64,000 nt of DNA, from assembly GCF_019933235.1 (NCBI RefSeq), contig NZ_CP082945.1:4439501-4503500 (forward strand). Direction: 5' to 3'. The translations under genes and the position numbers were made by a program. Origin of the DNA: Streptomyces angustmyceticus (GTDB lineage: Bacteria; Actinomycetota; Actinomycetes; Streptomycetales; Streptomycetaceae). Every line of letters begins with the position of its first letter. The first letter of the stretch is position 1. Below are positions 15,524-22,490 of this stretch, piece after piece. The notes under the pieces were generated by a model. It had not been told where the DNA came from, did no database searches, and saw only the letters and a list, made by a program, of their open reading frames with translations.

Positions 15524-16375
15524 ATGCCTCCTCGTAAGGATCCGGACGCCTCGGCGAACGTGCCCTCCTTCTACGGTGCCGAGCTGCGCTACAAGCGGGA
15601 AGCCGCGGGCCTCACGCTTGAGCAACTGGCGGAAGGAAGCTATCGAGGCATCCCGTTCCTCAGTCAGATCGAACGCGGTGAGCGCCGGATGCCACTGGAC
15701 CTGGCCCGGCATGCCGACGTGAAGCTCGGGACGGACGGCTTTTTCGAGCGGCGTTGTGAAGATGCGCGCAAGGCCCGTCAGGGAGGGCATGCGGAGTACT
15801 TCGCGGATGCTGCGGAGATGGAGCAGTACGCGGAGACGATCGAGGACTGGGCGCCGATGTTCGTGCCGGGGCTCTTGCAGACGGGACCGTACGCGAGGGC
15901 GCTCACGCGAGCGGCGATGCCTCGGACCTCGGACGGCGAAGTCGAGCAGAAGGTGGCCGCGAGGCTGAAGCGGGCGCAGCTCTTCAACCGGGAGCGGCCT
16001 CCCGCGTTCTGGGCGATCCTGGACGAGAACGTGATCCGTCGTCGGGTTCTCCCGCCGGAGCCGATGGCAGAGCTGCTGGAGCACATCGTGGACGTGGTCA
16101 CGTCCACGCGATCCATTCTGCAGATCGTGCCGGAAACGCCGGCGGCTCACCCCTACATGATGGGCATGACCCGGACCATGACCTTTCCGGATGCTCCACC
16201 TGTGATCTACACGGAGGGGCTGCACAGCAGCCAACTCATCGACTACCCGGCGCTCGTGCAGCAGTACAGGCAGTCGTACGATCTGCTCAGGGCCGCCGCA
16301 TTGCCGCCTGAGGCGTCCCTGGCCATGGTCGAGGCAGCGGCAGAGGACTACCGAAATGGCAAACAGAGAGCCTGA
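15524..16375 (+). CDS. XRE-family regulator with DUF5753 domain (WhiJ-like)
   Basis: 283-residue regulator with an N-terminal helix-turn-helix of the XRE type (about residues 17-70: YGAELRYKREAAGLTLEQLA and the recognition segment) and a C-terminal DUF5753 domain (about 95-275; WAPMFVPGLLQTGPYARAL is its usual opening). Streptomyces genomes hold many such paralogues, each paired with a DUF397 gene; WhiJ itself affects sporulation. The downstream DUF397 gene overlaps by 20 bp and the HATPase gene is divergent, so this is a complete four-gene cassette. Orthology to whiJ itself is not established. Confidence 0.9.
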   Translation: MPPRKDPDASANVPSFYGAELRYKREAAGLTLEQLAEGSYRGIPFLSQIERGERRMPLDLARHADVKLGTDGFFERRCEDARKARQGGHAEYFADAAEMEQYAETIEDWAPMFVPGLLQTGPYARALTRAAMPRTSDGEVEQKVAARLKRAQLFNRERPPAFWAILDENVIRRRVLPPEPMAELLEHIVDVVTSTRSILQIVPETPAAHPYMMGMTRTMTFPDAPPVIYTEGLHSSQLIDYPALVQQYRQSYDLLRAAALPPEASLAMVEAAAEDYRNGKQRA

Positions 16376-16571
16376 CTTGAGCGCGGCACGCTGGCGCAAG
16401 AGCAGCTACAGCAACGGCACCGGCGGCGAATGCATCGAGGTCGCCGACGGCGTTCCCGGCCTCGTCCCCGTCCGGGACTCCAAGGCCCCCAAGGGCCCCG
16501 CGCTCTTGATCGGCGTCGACGCCTGGGGCGGATTCCTCACCGCCGTGAAGGGCGGCTCGCTCGGCAGCTGA
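16356..16571 (+). CDS. DUF397 domain protein
   Basis: 71-residue single-domain DUF397 protein (LSAARWRKSSYSNGTGGECIEV is the hallmark start; VPVRDSKAPKGPAL follows). DUF397 proteins are small partners of DUF5753 XRE regulators; BldB belongs to this wider family. ATG 16356 overlaps the regulator gene by 20 bp, so the two are coexpressed and probably interact. No abnormality is seen. Confidence 0.92.
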   Translation: MANREPDLSAARWRKSSYSNGTGGECIEVADGVPGLVPVRDSKAPKGPALLIGVDAWGGFLTAVKGGSLGS

Positions 16572-16616
16572 CGTACGGGGCGAGGACGTCGCCCGTCCTG
16601 CCGCCTTCGGGGTGGT

Positions 16617-16928
16617 TCACCGCGGCGGCAGGGCCACCGCCGTCTGCATCTCGCAGGAGTTGCACCAGAACGCCCACCCGTTGGCGTCCACGGACCGCGA
16701 CCCGCACGCCAGGCACGGGTCGCCCACGAAACTGGCCGCCACCCACGCGCCGGCCGTCGCCGCCCGCCGGCCCGCGGTGGCGCACTCGTCCGCGTAGCAC
16801 GGGATGCACAGCCCGCCCTGCCGGCCGGGGAGTTTCATCGACCGTATGCCGCAGGTGGAGCACGGCAGCCGGCCGACGTACTGCGCGTCCAGGCCGACCG
16901 GCTTACCGTTCCTGTTGAAGGCCGCCAT
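16617..16928 (-). CDS. Small double zinc-ribbon protein, unknown function
   Basis: 103-residue cytoplasmic protein with four CxxC pairs: CSTC and CIPC in the first half, CLAC and CNSC in the second, so two zinc ribbons of the treble/rubredoxin-like sort are likely. No enzymatic motif is seen. ATG 16928 has GGAGG about 10 nt upstream; a further 31 in-frame codons upstream are arginine/histidine-rich and overlap the neighbouring mini-gene. It follows that mini-gene (16946-17083) by 17 bp on the same strand, so two Cys-rich proteins are coexpressed. It may bind nucleic acid or a protein. Confidence 0.7.
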   Translation of the reverse strand: MAAFNRNGKPVGLDAQYVGRLPCSTCGIRSMKLPGRQGGLCIPCYADECATAGRRAATAGAWVAASFVGDPCLACGSRSVDANGWAFWCNSCEMQTAVALPPR

Positions 16929-16945
16929 GCCTGCCTCCGCCTCCT

Positions 16946-17083
16946 CTACGCCAGGACGGTTCCGGTGCCGCCGCACCCGGAACACTGCGTGGTGACCGCA
17001 TCGCCCATCGGCGTCTCCCACTCCACGGTGCCCCGGCCGCCGCAGTCGGGGCAGGGCTTCTGCGGGGGCATGTCATCGCTCAT
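16946..17083 (-). CDS. 45-residue DnaJ-type zinc-finger protein
   Basis: Short gene read directly from the bases: ATG 17083-17081 to TAG 16948-16946. It contains CPDCGGRGTVEWE and, 20 residues later, CSGCGGTGTVLA. That is two CxxCGGxGxV repeats, the repeat unit of the DnaJ cysteine-rich domain, and together the two units could hold one zinc. There is no J domain. The upstream sequence has only a weak purine run (GGGCAAG). It precedes the zinc-ribbon gene by 17 bp. It could be a zinc or redox-sensitive mini-chaperone, or a structural zinc-binding partner; the function is not known. Confidence 0.7.
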   Translation of the reverse strand: MSDDMPPQKPCPDCGGRGTVEWETPMGDAVTTQCSGCGGTGTVLA

Positions 17084-17377
17084 CTTGCCCAAGATAGGCC
17101 GCTGCATGTTGTCATGTGAGCACTTTCCGTGATCACTTCGTCAGGGGGCTGCCGCCCGCCGGTGCGGCACGGGCCCGGCCCCGCGGGCGTGGCCGGCGCG
17201 GCCTGCCGCCGGCATTCCTCGCCGCCGGTGCGGCGGAGAAATTTCCCGGGCGCGGACACGCGGAGCCGCGCGCCGAATGCCGCAGGAATTCCGTATTGCG
17301 CCCGCCATTCGGGTGGGCCGGCCGGGCGATGGTGAAAATTCATGTAGTCGTCATTTGAATCGCCGGAATCAAAAGGC
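17084..17377. other. Intergenic stretch, no gene seen
   Basis: Nearly 300 bp between the mini zinc-finger gene and the cold-shock terminator. Open frames are GC-skew artefacts. The part from about 17225 to 17375 is richer in A and T (for example AAAATTCATG near 17335), which may mark a promoter for the leftward mini-gene, but no clear hexamer pair was found. Confidence 0.4.
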
Positions 17378-17418
17378 AGGAGCCCCGCTCGCCACCGAAG
17401 TGGCGGAGCGGGGCTCCT
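17378..17418. terminator. Terminator of the cold-shock gene
   Basis: AGGAGCCCCGCTC-GCCAC pairs with GTGGC-GGAGCGGGGCTCCT (18 bp with a one-base bulge) around CGAA. It lies downstream of the leftward cold-shock gene. Confidence 0.85.
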
Positions 17419-17465
17419 TGGGTACTGCTTAGGGGCGACCTGGAAGAAATTCCGGGCCGGGCAAC

Positions 17466-17669
17466 TTAGACCGGCGTGACGTTCTCCGCCTGCGGACCCT
17501 TCGGGCCCTGCGTGACGTCGAAGTTCACCTGCTGGTTCTCCTCCAGGGAGCGGAAGCCAGAGGCGTTGATCGCCGAGTAGTGGACGAAGACATCCGGGCC
17601 GCCGCCGTCCTGGGCGATGAAGCCGAAGCCCTTTTCAGCGTTGAACCACTTGACGGTTCCGGTAGCCAT
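17466..17669 (-). CDS. Cold-shock protein, CspA family
   Basis: 67-residue single CSD/OB-fold RNA-binding protein. RNP1 is KGFGFI (residues 13-18) and RNP2 is VFVHY (27-31), with Trp8 and Phe9 in VKWFN. It is an RNA chaperone or transcription antiterminator. ATG 17669 is preceded by AAGGAGG, a near-perfect ribosome-binding site; the upstream ATG at 17714 in frame lacks one. The gene has a leader of 100 bp or more with a perfect 11-bp hairpin (17732-17764), typical of genes whose expression is controlled through mRNA structure. mqnA is divergent. Confidence 0.96.
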   Translation of the reverse strand: MATGTVKWFNAEKGFGFIAQDGGGPDVFVHYSAINASGFRSLEENQQVNFDVTQGPKGPQAENVTPV

Positions 17670-17731
17670 AAGCCCTCCTTGGGCCAAAGGGTTGCCCTGC
17701 TCCAGAACCTGCAAAGAAGTCTGAAACTACA

Positions 17732-17764
17732 AGAGCCTGCGGGGTCACATGCTCCGCAGGCTCT
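17732..17764 (-). promoter_or_regulatory. Hairpin in the cold-shock mRNA leader
   Basis: AGAGCCTGCGG and CCGCAGGCTCT pair perfectly (11 bp) around an 11-nt loop, 63-95 bp upstream of the cold-shock start codon. On the coding strand the 3' side is T-rich, so it could be a conditional terminator or a temperature-sensitive structure. Confidence 0.55.
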
Positions 17765-17906
17765 GTACTGCAAGGGAAACCAAACTGCAACTTGCGCTGA
17801 GCGTAGCATGTGCTGCTCCTGAGGCGGAAGAGCCAAAGATCACGTTTAACCGTCCGCACTAACGTCCGGACCCCGCCCCGCCGCGCTGCGCCAAGGGAGA
17901 CAGGTC

Positions 17907-17912
17907 TAGCCT
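17907..17912 (+). promoter_or_regulatory. Predicted -10 element for leaderless mqnA mRNA
   Basis: TAGCCT ends 6 nt before the GTG start of mqnA. The absence of a Shine-Dalgarno sequence fits initiation on a leaderless message. No convincing -35 was found. Confidence 0.4.
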
Positions 17913-17918
17913 CCGCAT

Positions 17919-18818
17919 GTGGACAATTCAACCTTCGGAGACGCACCCGCGGAAGCCGGCGCCGAGCGGCGTCGCAGCCGGCCGCGAGTGGGCCACATCC
18001 AGTTCCTGAACTGCATGCCCCTTTACTGGGGCCTGGCCCGTACGGGCACCCTGCTCGATCTGGATCTCACCAAGGACACGCCGGAGAAGCTCAGCGAGCA
18101 GCTGGTCCGCGGGGAGCTCGACATCGCGCCGATCACCCTCGTCGAGTTCCTGCGCGCCGCCGACGACCTCGTCGCCTTCCCCGACCTCGCCGTCGGCTGC
18201 GACGGCCCGGTGATGTCGTGCGTGATCGTCTCGCAGAAGCCGCTGGACCAGCTCGACGGTGCCCGGGTCGCCCTCGGCTCGACCTCGCGCACCTCCGTAC
18301 GGCTGGCCCAGCTGCTGCTGGCCGAGAAGATCGGCGTGCGGCCGGACTACTACACGTGTCCCCCGGACCTCGGCGTGATGATGCAGGAGGCGGACGCGGC
18401 GGTGCTGATCGGCGACGCCGCGCTGCGCGCCAACCTGCACGACGGCCCGCGGCTGGGCCTGGAGGTGCACGACCTCGGCCAGATGTGGAAGGACTGGACG
18501 GGCCTGCCGTTCGTCTTCGCCGTCTGGGCGACCCGGCGCGCGTACCTGGAGCGCGAGCCGGAGGTGGTGCAGAAGGTGCACGAGGCGTTCCTCGCCTCGC
18601 GCGACCTGTCGCTGGAGGAGGTCACCAAGGTCGCCGAGCAGGCCGCCCGCTGGGAGACCTTCGACGAGCCGGTCCTGGAGCGGTACTTCACCACGCTCGA
18701 CTTCCGCTTCGGCCCGCAGCAGCTCGGCGGCGTCGCGGAGTTCGCCCGGCGGGTCGGCCCGACGACCGGTTTCCCGGCCGATGTGCGGGTGTCGCTGCTG
18801 GAGCGGCCGGCCGGCTAG
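17919..18818 (+). CDS. mqnA: Chorismate dehydratase (menaquinone, futalosine pathway)
   Basis: 299-residue enzyme that dehydrates chorismate to 3-[(1-carboxyvinyl)oxy]benzoate, the first committed step of the futalosine pathway. It has the periplasmic-binding-protein-like fold seen in MqnA and MqnD; the opening VGHIQFLNCMPLYWGL is characteristic of MqnA, and the LGSTSRTSVRLAQLLL and LGVMMQEADAAVLIGDAAL segments line the cleft. It starts at GTG 17919, giving about 22 extra basic residues before the fold. Its partner enzymes MqnE and MqnC are at 6.1 and 20.5 kb. Confidence 0.96.
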   Translation: MDNSTFGDAPAEAGAERRRSRPRVGHIQFLNCMPLYWGLARTGTLLDLDLTKDTPEKLSEQLVRGELDIAPITLVEFLRAADDLVAFPDLAVGCDGPVMSCVIVSQKPLDQLDGARVALGSTSRTSVRLAQLLLAEKIGVRPDYYTCPPDLGVMMQEADAAVLIGDAALRANLHDGPRLGLEVHDLGQMWKDWTGLPFVFAVWATRRAYLEREPEVVQKVHEAFLASRDLSLEEVTKVAEQAARWETFDEPVLERYFTTLDFRFGPQQLGGVAEFARRVGPTTGFPADVRVSLLERPAG

Positions 18819-18824
18819 CCGGGA

Positions 18825-18848
18825 AAGGCGCCGGAGCACCGGCGCCTT
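18825..18848. terminator. Bidirectional terminator between mqnA and methyltransferase
   Basis: AAGGCGCCGG and CCGGCGCCTT form a perfect 10-bp stem around AGCA, between two convergent genes. Confidence 0.75.
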
Positions 18849-18895
18849 CCTGCCGCAGTGCCGCCGCCCGTCCGGCGCGAGGGCGGAACCGCGGG

Positions 18896-19753
18896 TCAGA
18901 TGGCTGCCAGCAGGAAATCCTCGCCGCTGGACGGACGGAGGCCGTCGGTGCGGTCGGCGAAATAGCGCTCGGCGAGCACGCTCCCCGGAATGTGCCGGAC
19001 GTCCTCCAGGCCGGCTTCGCGGGCCAGCGCCAGCATGTCCTGCGGGGCGTAGAAGCTGACGAACGGTGTCCCGGACGCTTGCGCTCCTTCCGTGCTCGCC
19101 CGGAGGCCGGGCCGGTCGGATGCGTCGACGAGGCCGGCCGGCAGCAGGAAGGTCATGGCGAGTGTCGAGCCCGGCGCGAGGGCGGCGACCTGGCGCAGGG
19201 TGGCCGCGGTCGCCTCCTCGGTGAGGTACATGCTGACGCCGGTGGAGACGATGACCGCCGGACGGCGCGGATCGAAGCCGGCGGCGGCGAGTTGCTCCCA
19301 CCACGACTCGCCCGCCTCGAAGTCGACCGGAACCAGATGGAGCCACTCGGGGATGCCGTAGCCGAGTTCCACCAGGCGCCGGCGCTTGAAAGCCTGGGTC
19401 CGCGGCTCGTCGACCTCGAAGAGCCGCAGGCGGGAGGCGGTCTCCGGCCTGCGCTGGGCGAAGGTGTCCAGGCCGGCCCCCAGGATGACGTACTGGGCGA
19501 CGCCGTGGTCGGCCTGCTGGACGACCAGGTCCTCGATGAAGCGAGCGCGGGCCACCATGGCCGCCCGGAACGCGCTGGTGGCCTCAGGGGCCATGTCCGG
19601 GCGGCGCGGCCAGTCTGCGTCGGGAGCCACCAGCCGCAGGCCGACCTCGTCCTCCAGCACGTGGGGCGCCGCGTCGACCCGGACGTGCAACGCCCGCCAG
19701 AGCGCGCAGCGTACGGCGGTGTTGTCCGGGGCCCCGGTGGTCTCGTCCCTCAT
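18896..19753 (-). CDS. Class I SAM-dependent methyltransferase (Ppm1/LCMT-like)
   Basis: 285-residue methyltransferase of the leucine-carboxyl-methyltransferase-like group widespread in actinomycetes. The SAM-binding motif I is YVILGAGLDTF, with the acidic FEVDEP after strand 2 and VSTGVSMYLTEEA further on. Substrate unknown; relatives include O-methyltransferases of secondary metabolism. ATG 19753 has AAGGCGG upstream. It is the last gene of a three-gene leftward operon (ribbon-helix-helix regulator, VOC protein, this enzyme), with gaps of an 11-bp overlap and 19 bp, so it is probably under the regulator's control. Confidence 0.88.
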   Translation of the reverse strand: MRDETTGAPDNTAVRCALWRALHVRVDAAPHVLEDEVGLRLVAPDADWPRRPDMAPEATSAFRAAMVARARFIEDLVVQQADHGVAQYVILGAGLDTFAQRRPETASRLRLFEVDEPRTQAFKRRRLVELGYGIPEWLHLVPVDFEAGESWWEQLAAAGFDPRRPAVIVSTGVSMYLTEEATAATLRQVAALAPGSTLAMTFLLPAGLVDASDRPGLRASTEGAQASGTPFVSFYAPQDMLALAREAGLEDVRHIPGSVLAERYFADRTDGLRPSSGEDFLLAAI

Positions 19754-19772
19754 GGTTCCGCCTTCCCTGGAT

Positions 19773-20117
19773 TCAGTTCCCGGAGGGGGCCTGGAGGCTC
19801 CACAGGCGCCCATCGGGGTCACGGACGGTCGCTTGCCTGGTCCCGAAGTGGGTGTCCTCGAACGGCGTGACCACCTCGACGTCCGGACCGGGGCGGAACG
19901 CCTCCGCGTCCGGCACCTTCAGCACGGCCTGCATCTCGGGTTTCCGGTCCGCGGGAACCTCGGCGATGAAGACGTAGGCGCCCTCGCCGTTGCGGAGCAG
20001 GCCGGAGTTGTGGTCGGTCGCGAAGTCCAGTTCGAAGCCGAGGGCCTGGAAGAACCTCGCCGACTTCCCCCAGTTGTGGGTCTCCAGGAAGACGGCCTCG
20101 ATGCCTTCAGTCGACAT
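19773..20117 (-). CDS. VOC-superfamily (glyoxalase/bleomycin-resistance type) protein
   Basis: 114-residue single VOC domain with two beta-alpha-beta-beta-beta units; the second ends VRDPDGRLWSLQAP, the standard VOC close. Such proteins bind metals or sequester small molecules and may be dioxygenases, glyoxalases or resistance proteins; the chemistry here is unknown. ATG 20117 is preferred because GGAGA lies 7 nt upstream; an ATG two codons earlier (20123) is too close. It overlaps the ribbon-helix-helix gene by 11 bp. Confidence 0.85.
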   Translation of the reverse strand: MSTEGIEAVFLETHNWGKSARFFQALGFELDFATDHNSGLLRNGEGAYVFIAEVPADRKPEMQAVLKVPDAEAFRPGPDVEVVTPFEDTHFGTRQATVRDPDGRLWSLQAPSGN

Positions 20118-20295
20118 TTCCACTCTCCTTTCCGGTCGTCCGGTCTTGCCCGCCGGGCTCGTCGAGGTAGGCGCGCAGCGCGTCGGCGACCAAGGCCGAC
20201 AGGGACCTGCCCGAGTCGATGGCGTGGTACTTGACCTGCTTGATCAGTGCGACCGGCAGATAGACGTTGAACTGCTTGACTTCCTCATCACCCAC
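20107..20295 (-). CDS. Ribbon-helix-helix (CopG-like) regulator
   Basis: 62-residue DNA-binding protein: the beta-strand FNVYLP is followed by two helices (VALIKQVKYHAIDSG and SLSALVADALRAYL), the CopG/Arc/MetJ dimer fold. It starts at GTG 20295 with no Shine-Dalgarno; a -10-like TAGCTT ends 7 nt earlier, so the message is probably leaderless. A perfect 14-bp palindrome (20305-20318) sits in the promoter spacer, the expected autorepression site. Proteins of this size are often antitoxins, but the overlapping downstream gene is a VOC protein, not a known toxin. Confidence 0.85.
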   Translation of the reverse strand: MGDEEVKQFNVYLPVALIKQVKYHAIDSGRSLSALVADALRAYLDEPGGQDRTTGKESGNVD

Positions 20296-20302
20296 GAGAA
20301 GG

Positions 20303-20331
20303 AAGCTAGCATGCTAGCAATCTAGTGTCGA
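20303..20331 (-). promoter_or_regulatory. Promoter with operator inside the -35/-10 spacer
   Basis: On the minus strand TCGACA (20326-20331) and TAGCTT (20303-20308) are separated by exactly 17 bp. GCTAGCATGCTAGC (20305-20318) is a perfect palindrome within this spacer and overlaps the -10, and a further CTAG lies at 20322-20325. Binding there would block RNA polymerase. The start of transcription falls at the GTG start codon. Confidence 0.7.
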
Positions 20332-20549
20332 GGGGTCGGCGCCAGGAGAGGGCAGGGGCAGTACGGCGCGGGGGCGCGTCCCCGGCGGGAGGTGCGAGGG
20401 GCGGGTCCCTGGTGCGGGGGTGCCGGGCGGTCGGTGGTGTGGGCGCGGGTGCGCTGACGTGGGGTGCTCGCTGACCGGCGGCGTGGCTGTCGGACCCCTG
20501 ACGTACGCTGGTTCAGTTCGTGATGCCCGCCTGCGAAAGGGACGCCCCG

Positions 20550-21749
20550 GTGACCGAGAACGCCGACCTCCAGTCCGTACTCGACCGCGCCGCGCAGGGC
20601 GGCCGCATCACGCCGGAGGAAGCGCTCGACCTGTACCGCTCCGCGCCGCTGCACGCGCTGGGCCAGGCGGCCGACGCGATCCGCCGCCGTCGCTACGCGG
20701 GTACCGAGCACATCGCGACGTACATCATCGAGCGCAACATCAACTACACCAACGTCTGCGTGACGGCCTGCCGGTTCTGCGCCTTCTACGCCGCGCCGAA
20801 GGACACCGCGAAGGGCTGGACCCGCGACCTCGACGACATCCTGCGCCGCTGCGCGGAGACCGTCGAACTGGGCGGCACCCAGATCATGTTCCAGGGCGGC
20901 CACCACCCGGACTACGGCGTCGAGTACTACGAGGAGCACTTCGCCGCGATCAAGAAGGCGTTCCCGCAGCTGGTCATCCACTCCCTCGGTGCCTCCGAGG
21001 TCGAGCACATGGCGCGGATCTCCAAGGTGTCCGTCGAGGAGGCGATCCAGCGCATCCACGCCGCGGGCCTGGACTCCTTCGCGGGCGCCGGCGCCGAGCT
21101 GCTGCCGGCCCGGCCGCGCAAGGCGATCGCGCCGCTGAAGGAGTCCGGCGAACGCTGGCTGGAGATCATGGAGGCGGCCCACAAGCTGGGTGTCGAGTCC
21201 ACTTCCACCATGCTGATGGGCACCGGCGAGACGAACGCCGAGCGGATCGAGCACCTGCGGATGATCCGCGACGTCCAGGACCGTACGGGCGGCTTCCGCG
21301 CCTTCATCCCGTACACCTACCAGCCGGAGAACAACCACCTGAAGGGCCAGACGCAGGCCACCCTCTTCGAGTACCTGCGCATGATCGCCATCGGCCGGAT
21401 CTTCCTCGACAACGTCGCGCACATCCAGGGCTCGTGGCTGACCACCGGCAAGGAGATCGGCCAGCTGTCGCTGCACTACGGCGCGGACGACCTGGGCTCG
21501 ATCATGCTGGAGGAGAACGTCGTCTCCTCCGCGGGCGCCAAGCACCGCTCCAACCGCATGGAGATCATCGACCTGATCCGCAAGGCGGGCCGGGTCCCGG
21601 CGCAGCGCGCCACCACCTACGAGCACCTGCTCGTGCACGACGACCCGGCCAACGACCCGGTGGACGACAAGGTCGTCTCGCACTTCTCGTCCACGGCGAT
21701 CGAGGGCGGCACGGCGCATCCCGAGCTGAAGCTCGTCGAGGCCAACTGA
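20550..21749 (+). CDS. mqnC: Cyclic dehypoxanthinyl futalosine synthase, radical SAM
   Basis: 399-residue radical SAM enzyme that cyclises dehypoxanthine futalosine in the menaquinone pathway. The cluster ligands are Cys70, Cys74 and Cys77 (CVTACRFC), followed by segments such as FQGGHHPDYGVEYYE and STSTMLMGTGET that match this family. GTG 20550 is chosen with AAAGGGA upstream; ATG 20523 would add nine residues. A -10-like TACGCT at 20504-20509 matches the one before mqnE. It follows the divergent RHH operon and precedes a truncated amidohydrolase-like protein by 38 bp. Confidence 0.96.
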   Translation: MTENADLQSVLDRAAQGGRITPEEALDLYRSAPLHALGQAADAIRRRRYAGTEHIATYIIERNINYTNVCVTACRFCAFYAAPKDTAKGWTRDLDDILRRCAETVELGGTQIMFQGGHHPDYGVEYYEEHFAAIKKAFPQLVIHSLGASEVEHMARISKVSVEEAIQRIHAAGLDSFAGAGAELLPARPRKAIAPLKESGERWLEIMEAAHKLGVESTSTMLMGTGETNAERIEHLRMIRDVQDRTGGFRAFIPYTYQPENNHLKGQTQATLFEYLRMIAIGRIFLDNVAHIQGSWLTTGKEIGQLSLHYGADDLGSIMLEENVVSSAGAKHRSNRMEIIDLIRKAGRVPAQRATTYEHLLVHDDPANDPVDDKVVSHFSSTAIEGGTAHPELKLVEAN

Positions 21750-21787
21750 GCCGCCTGCGCGCGGCGTCGGAAGCGAGCTGAGCGGCC

Positions 21788-22414
21788 GTGCTGACGATTC
21801 ACCGGGTGCGGGCGGTCCGCCTGGTCGTGGACGATCCGGAGCACGACGGTCCCGTGCCCGGCGGCCCGGAAGGCGGCGGTGAAGGCGCCCGCCCGGAGCC
21901 CGGCAGCGGTCCGGACGAAGCCGGGTACGCGGTCGTCGTCGACGGCGGTCGCATCGCCGCCGTCGGTCCTTACGACGCGCTGTTCGCGGAGTTCGGGGCG
22001 CGGGCCCGGGTCCGGGAGTGGGACGGCGTGCTGACGCCCGGCCGCTACGAACCCGACGGCGCCGCCCTGCTGGAGGCCGCCTACCACCCCGACCCGCGCG
22101 AGGCGGACGCCCTCGGCAGTGAGCCGCTCACCGGCGAGGCGCTCGCCGCCCTCGACATGACCGGGACCCGCTGGGGCGGCAGCGCCCGGCGGGGCCTGCA
22201 ACGGCTGATGGCCGGCGGCACCACGGCGCTGACCGGGCCGTTCCACCGCCCCGCGGTCCGTACGGCCGTGGAACGCTCCGGCCTCCAGGAGCAGGCGGGG
22301 CGCGTCCGCCGCACCCTGGCGCCGGGCGGCGCCGCCCACTTCGCGGTCTTCGCCGGGGACGGCAGCTGCCTGGCCACCGTCCTGCACGGCCGGCTCGTCT
22401 TCCGCCGCCGCTGA
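21788..22414 (+). CDS. Stand-alone imidazolonepropionase/aminodeoxyfutalosine deaminase-like composite domain
   Basis: 208-residue protein. Its N-terminal part (VRAVRLVVDD..., then GYAVVVDGGRIAAVGPYDAL) resembles the small beta-sandwich composite domain found at the ends of amidohydrolases such as imidazolonepropionase and aminodeoxyfutalosine deaminase. The metal-binding TIM barrel (HxH and later His/Asp ligands) is absent, while the end (GDGSCLATVLHGRLVFRRR) looks like the closing strand of the same domain. The position right after mqnC suggests a menaquinone-related origin. It may be a remnant or a scaffold rather than an enzyme. GTG 21788 is the start. Confidence 0.65.
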   Translation: MLTIHRVRAVRLVVDDPEHDGPVPGGPEGGGEGARPEPGSGPDEAGYAVVVDGGRIAAVGPYDALFAEFGARARVREWDGVLTPGRYEPDGAALLEAAYHPDPREADALGSEPLTGEALAALDMTGTRWGGSARRGLQRLMAGGTTALTGPFHRPAVRTAVERSGLQEQAGRVRRTLAPGGAAHFAVFAGDGSCLATVLHGRLVFRRR

Positions 22415-22490
22415 CGCCGCCCGGCGCCCGCCCGGCGCCCCGGCCGTGCCCGGTGCGGGCACCGGCCCCGGCACGGTGGACAATGGCCGG

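Noticed and set aside
20107..20295. Toxin-antitoxin module
   Set aside because: The RHH protein resembles an antitoxin, but the overlapping gene is a VOC-fold protein and no RelE, PIN or MazF-like toxin is present.
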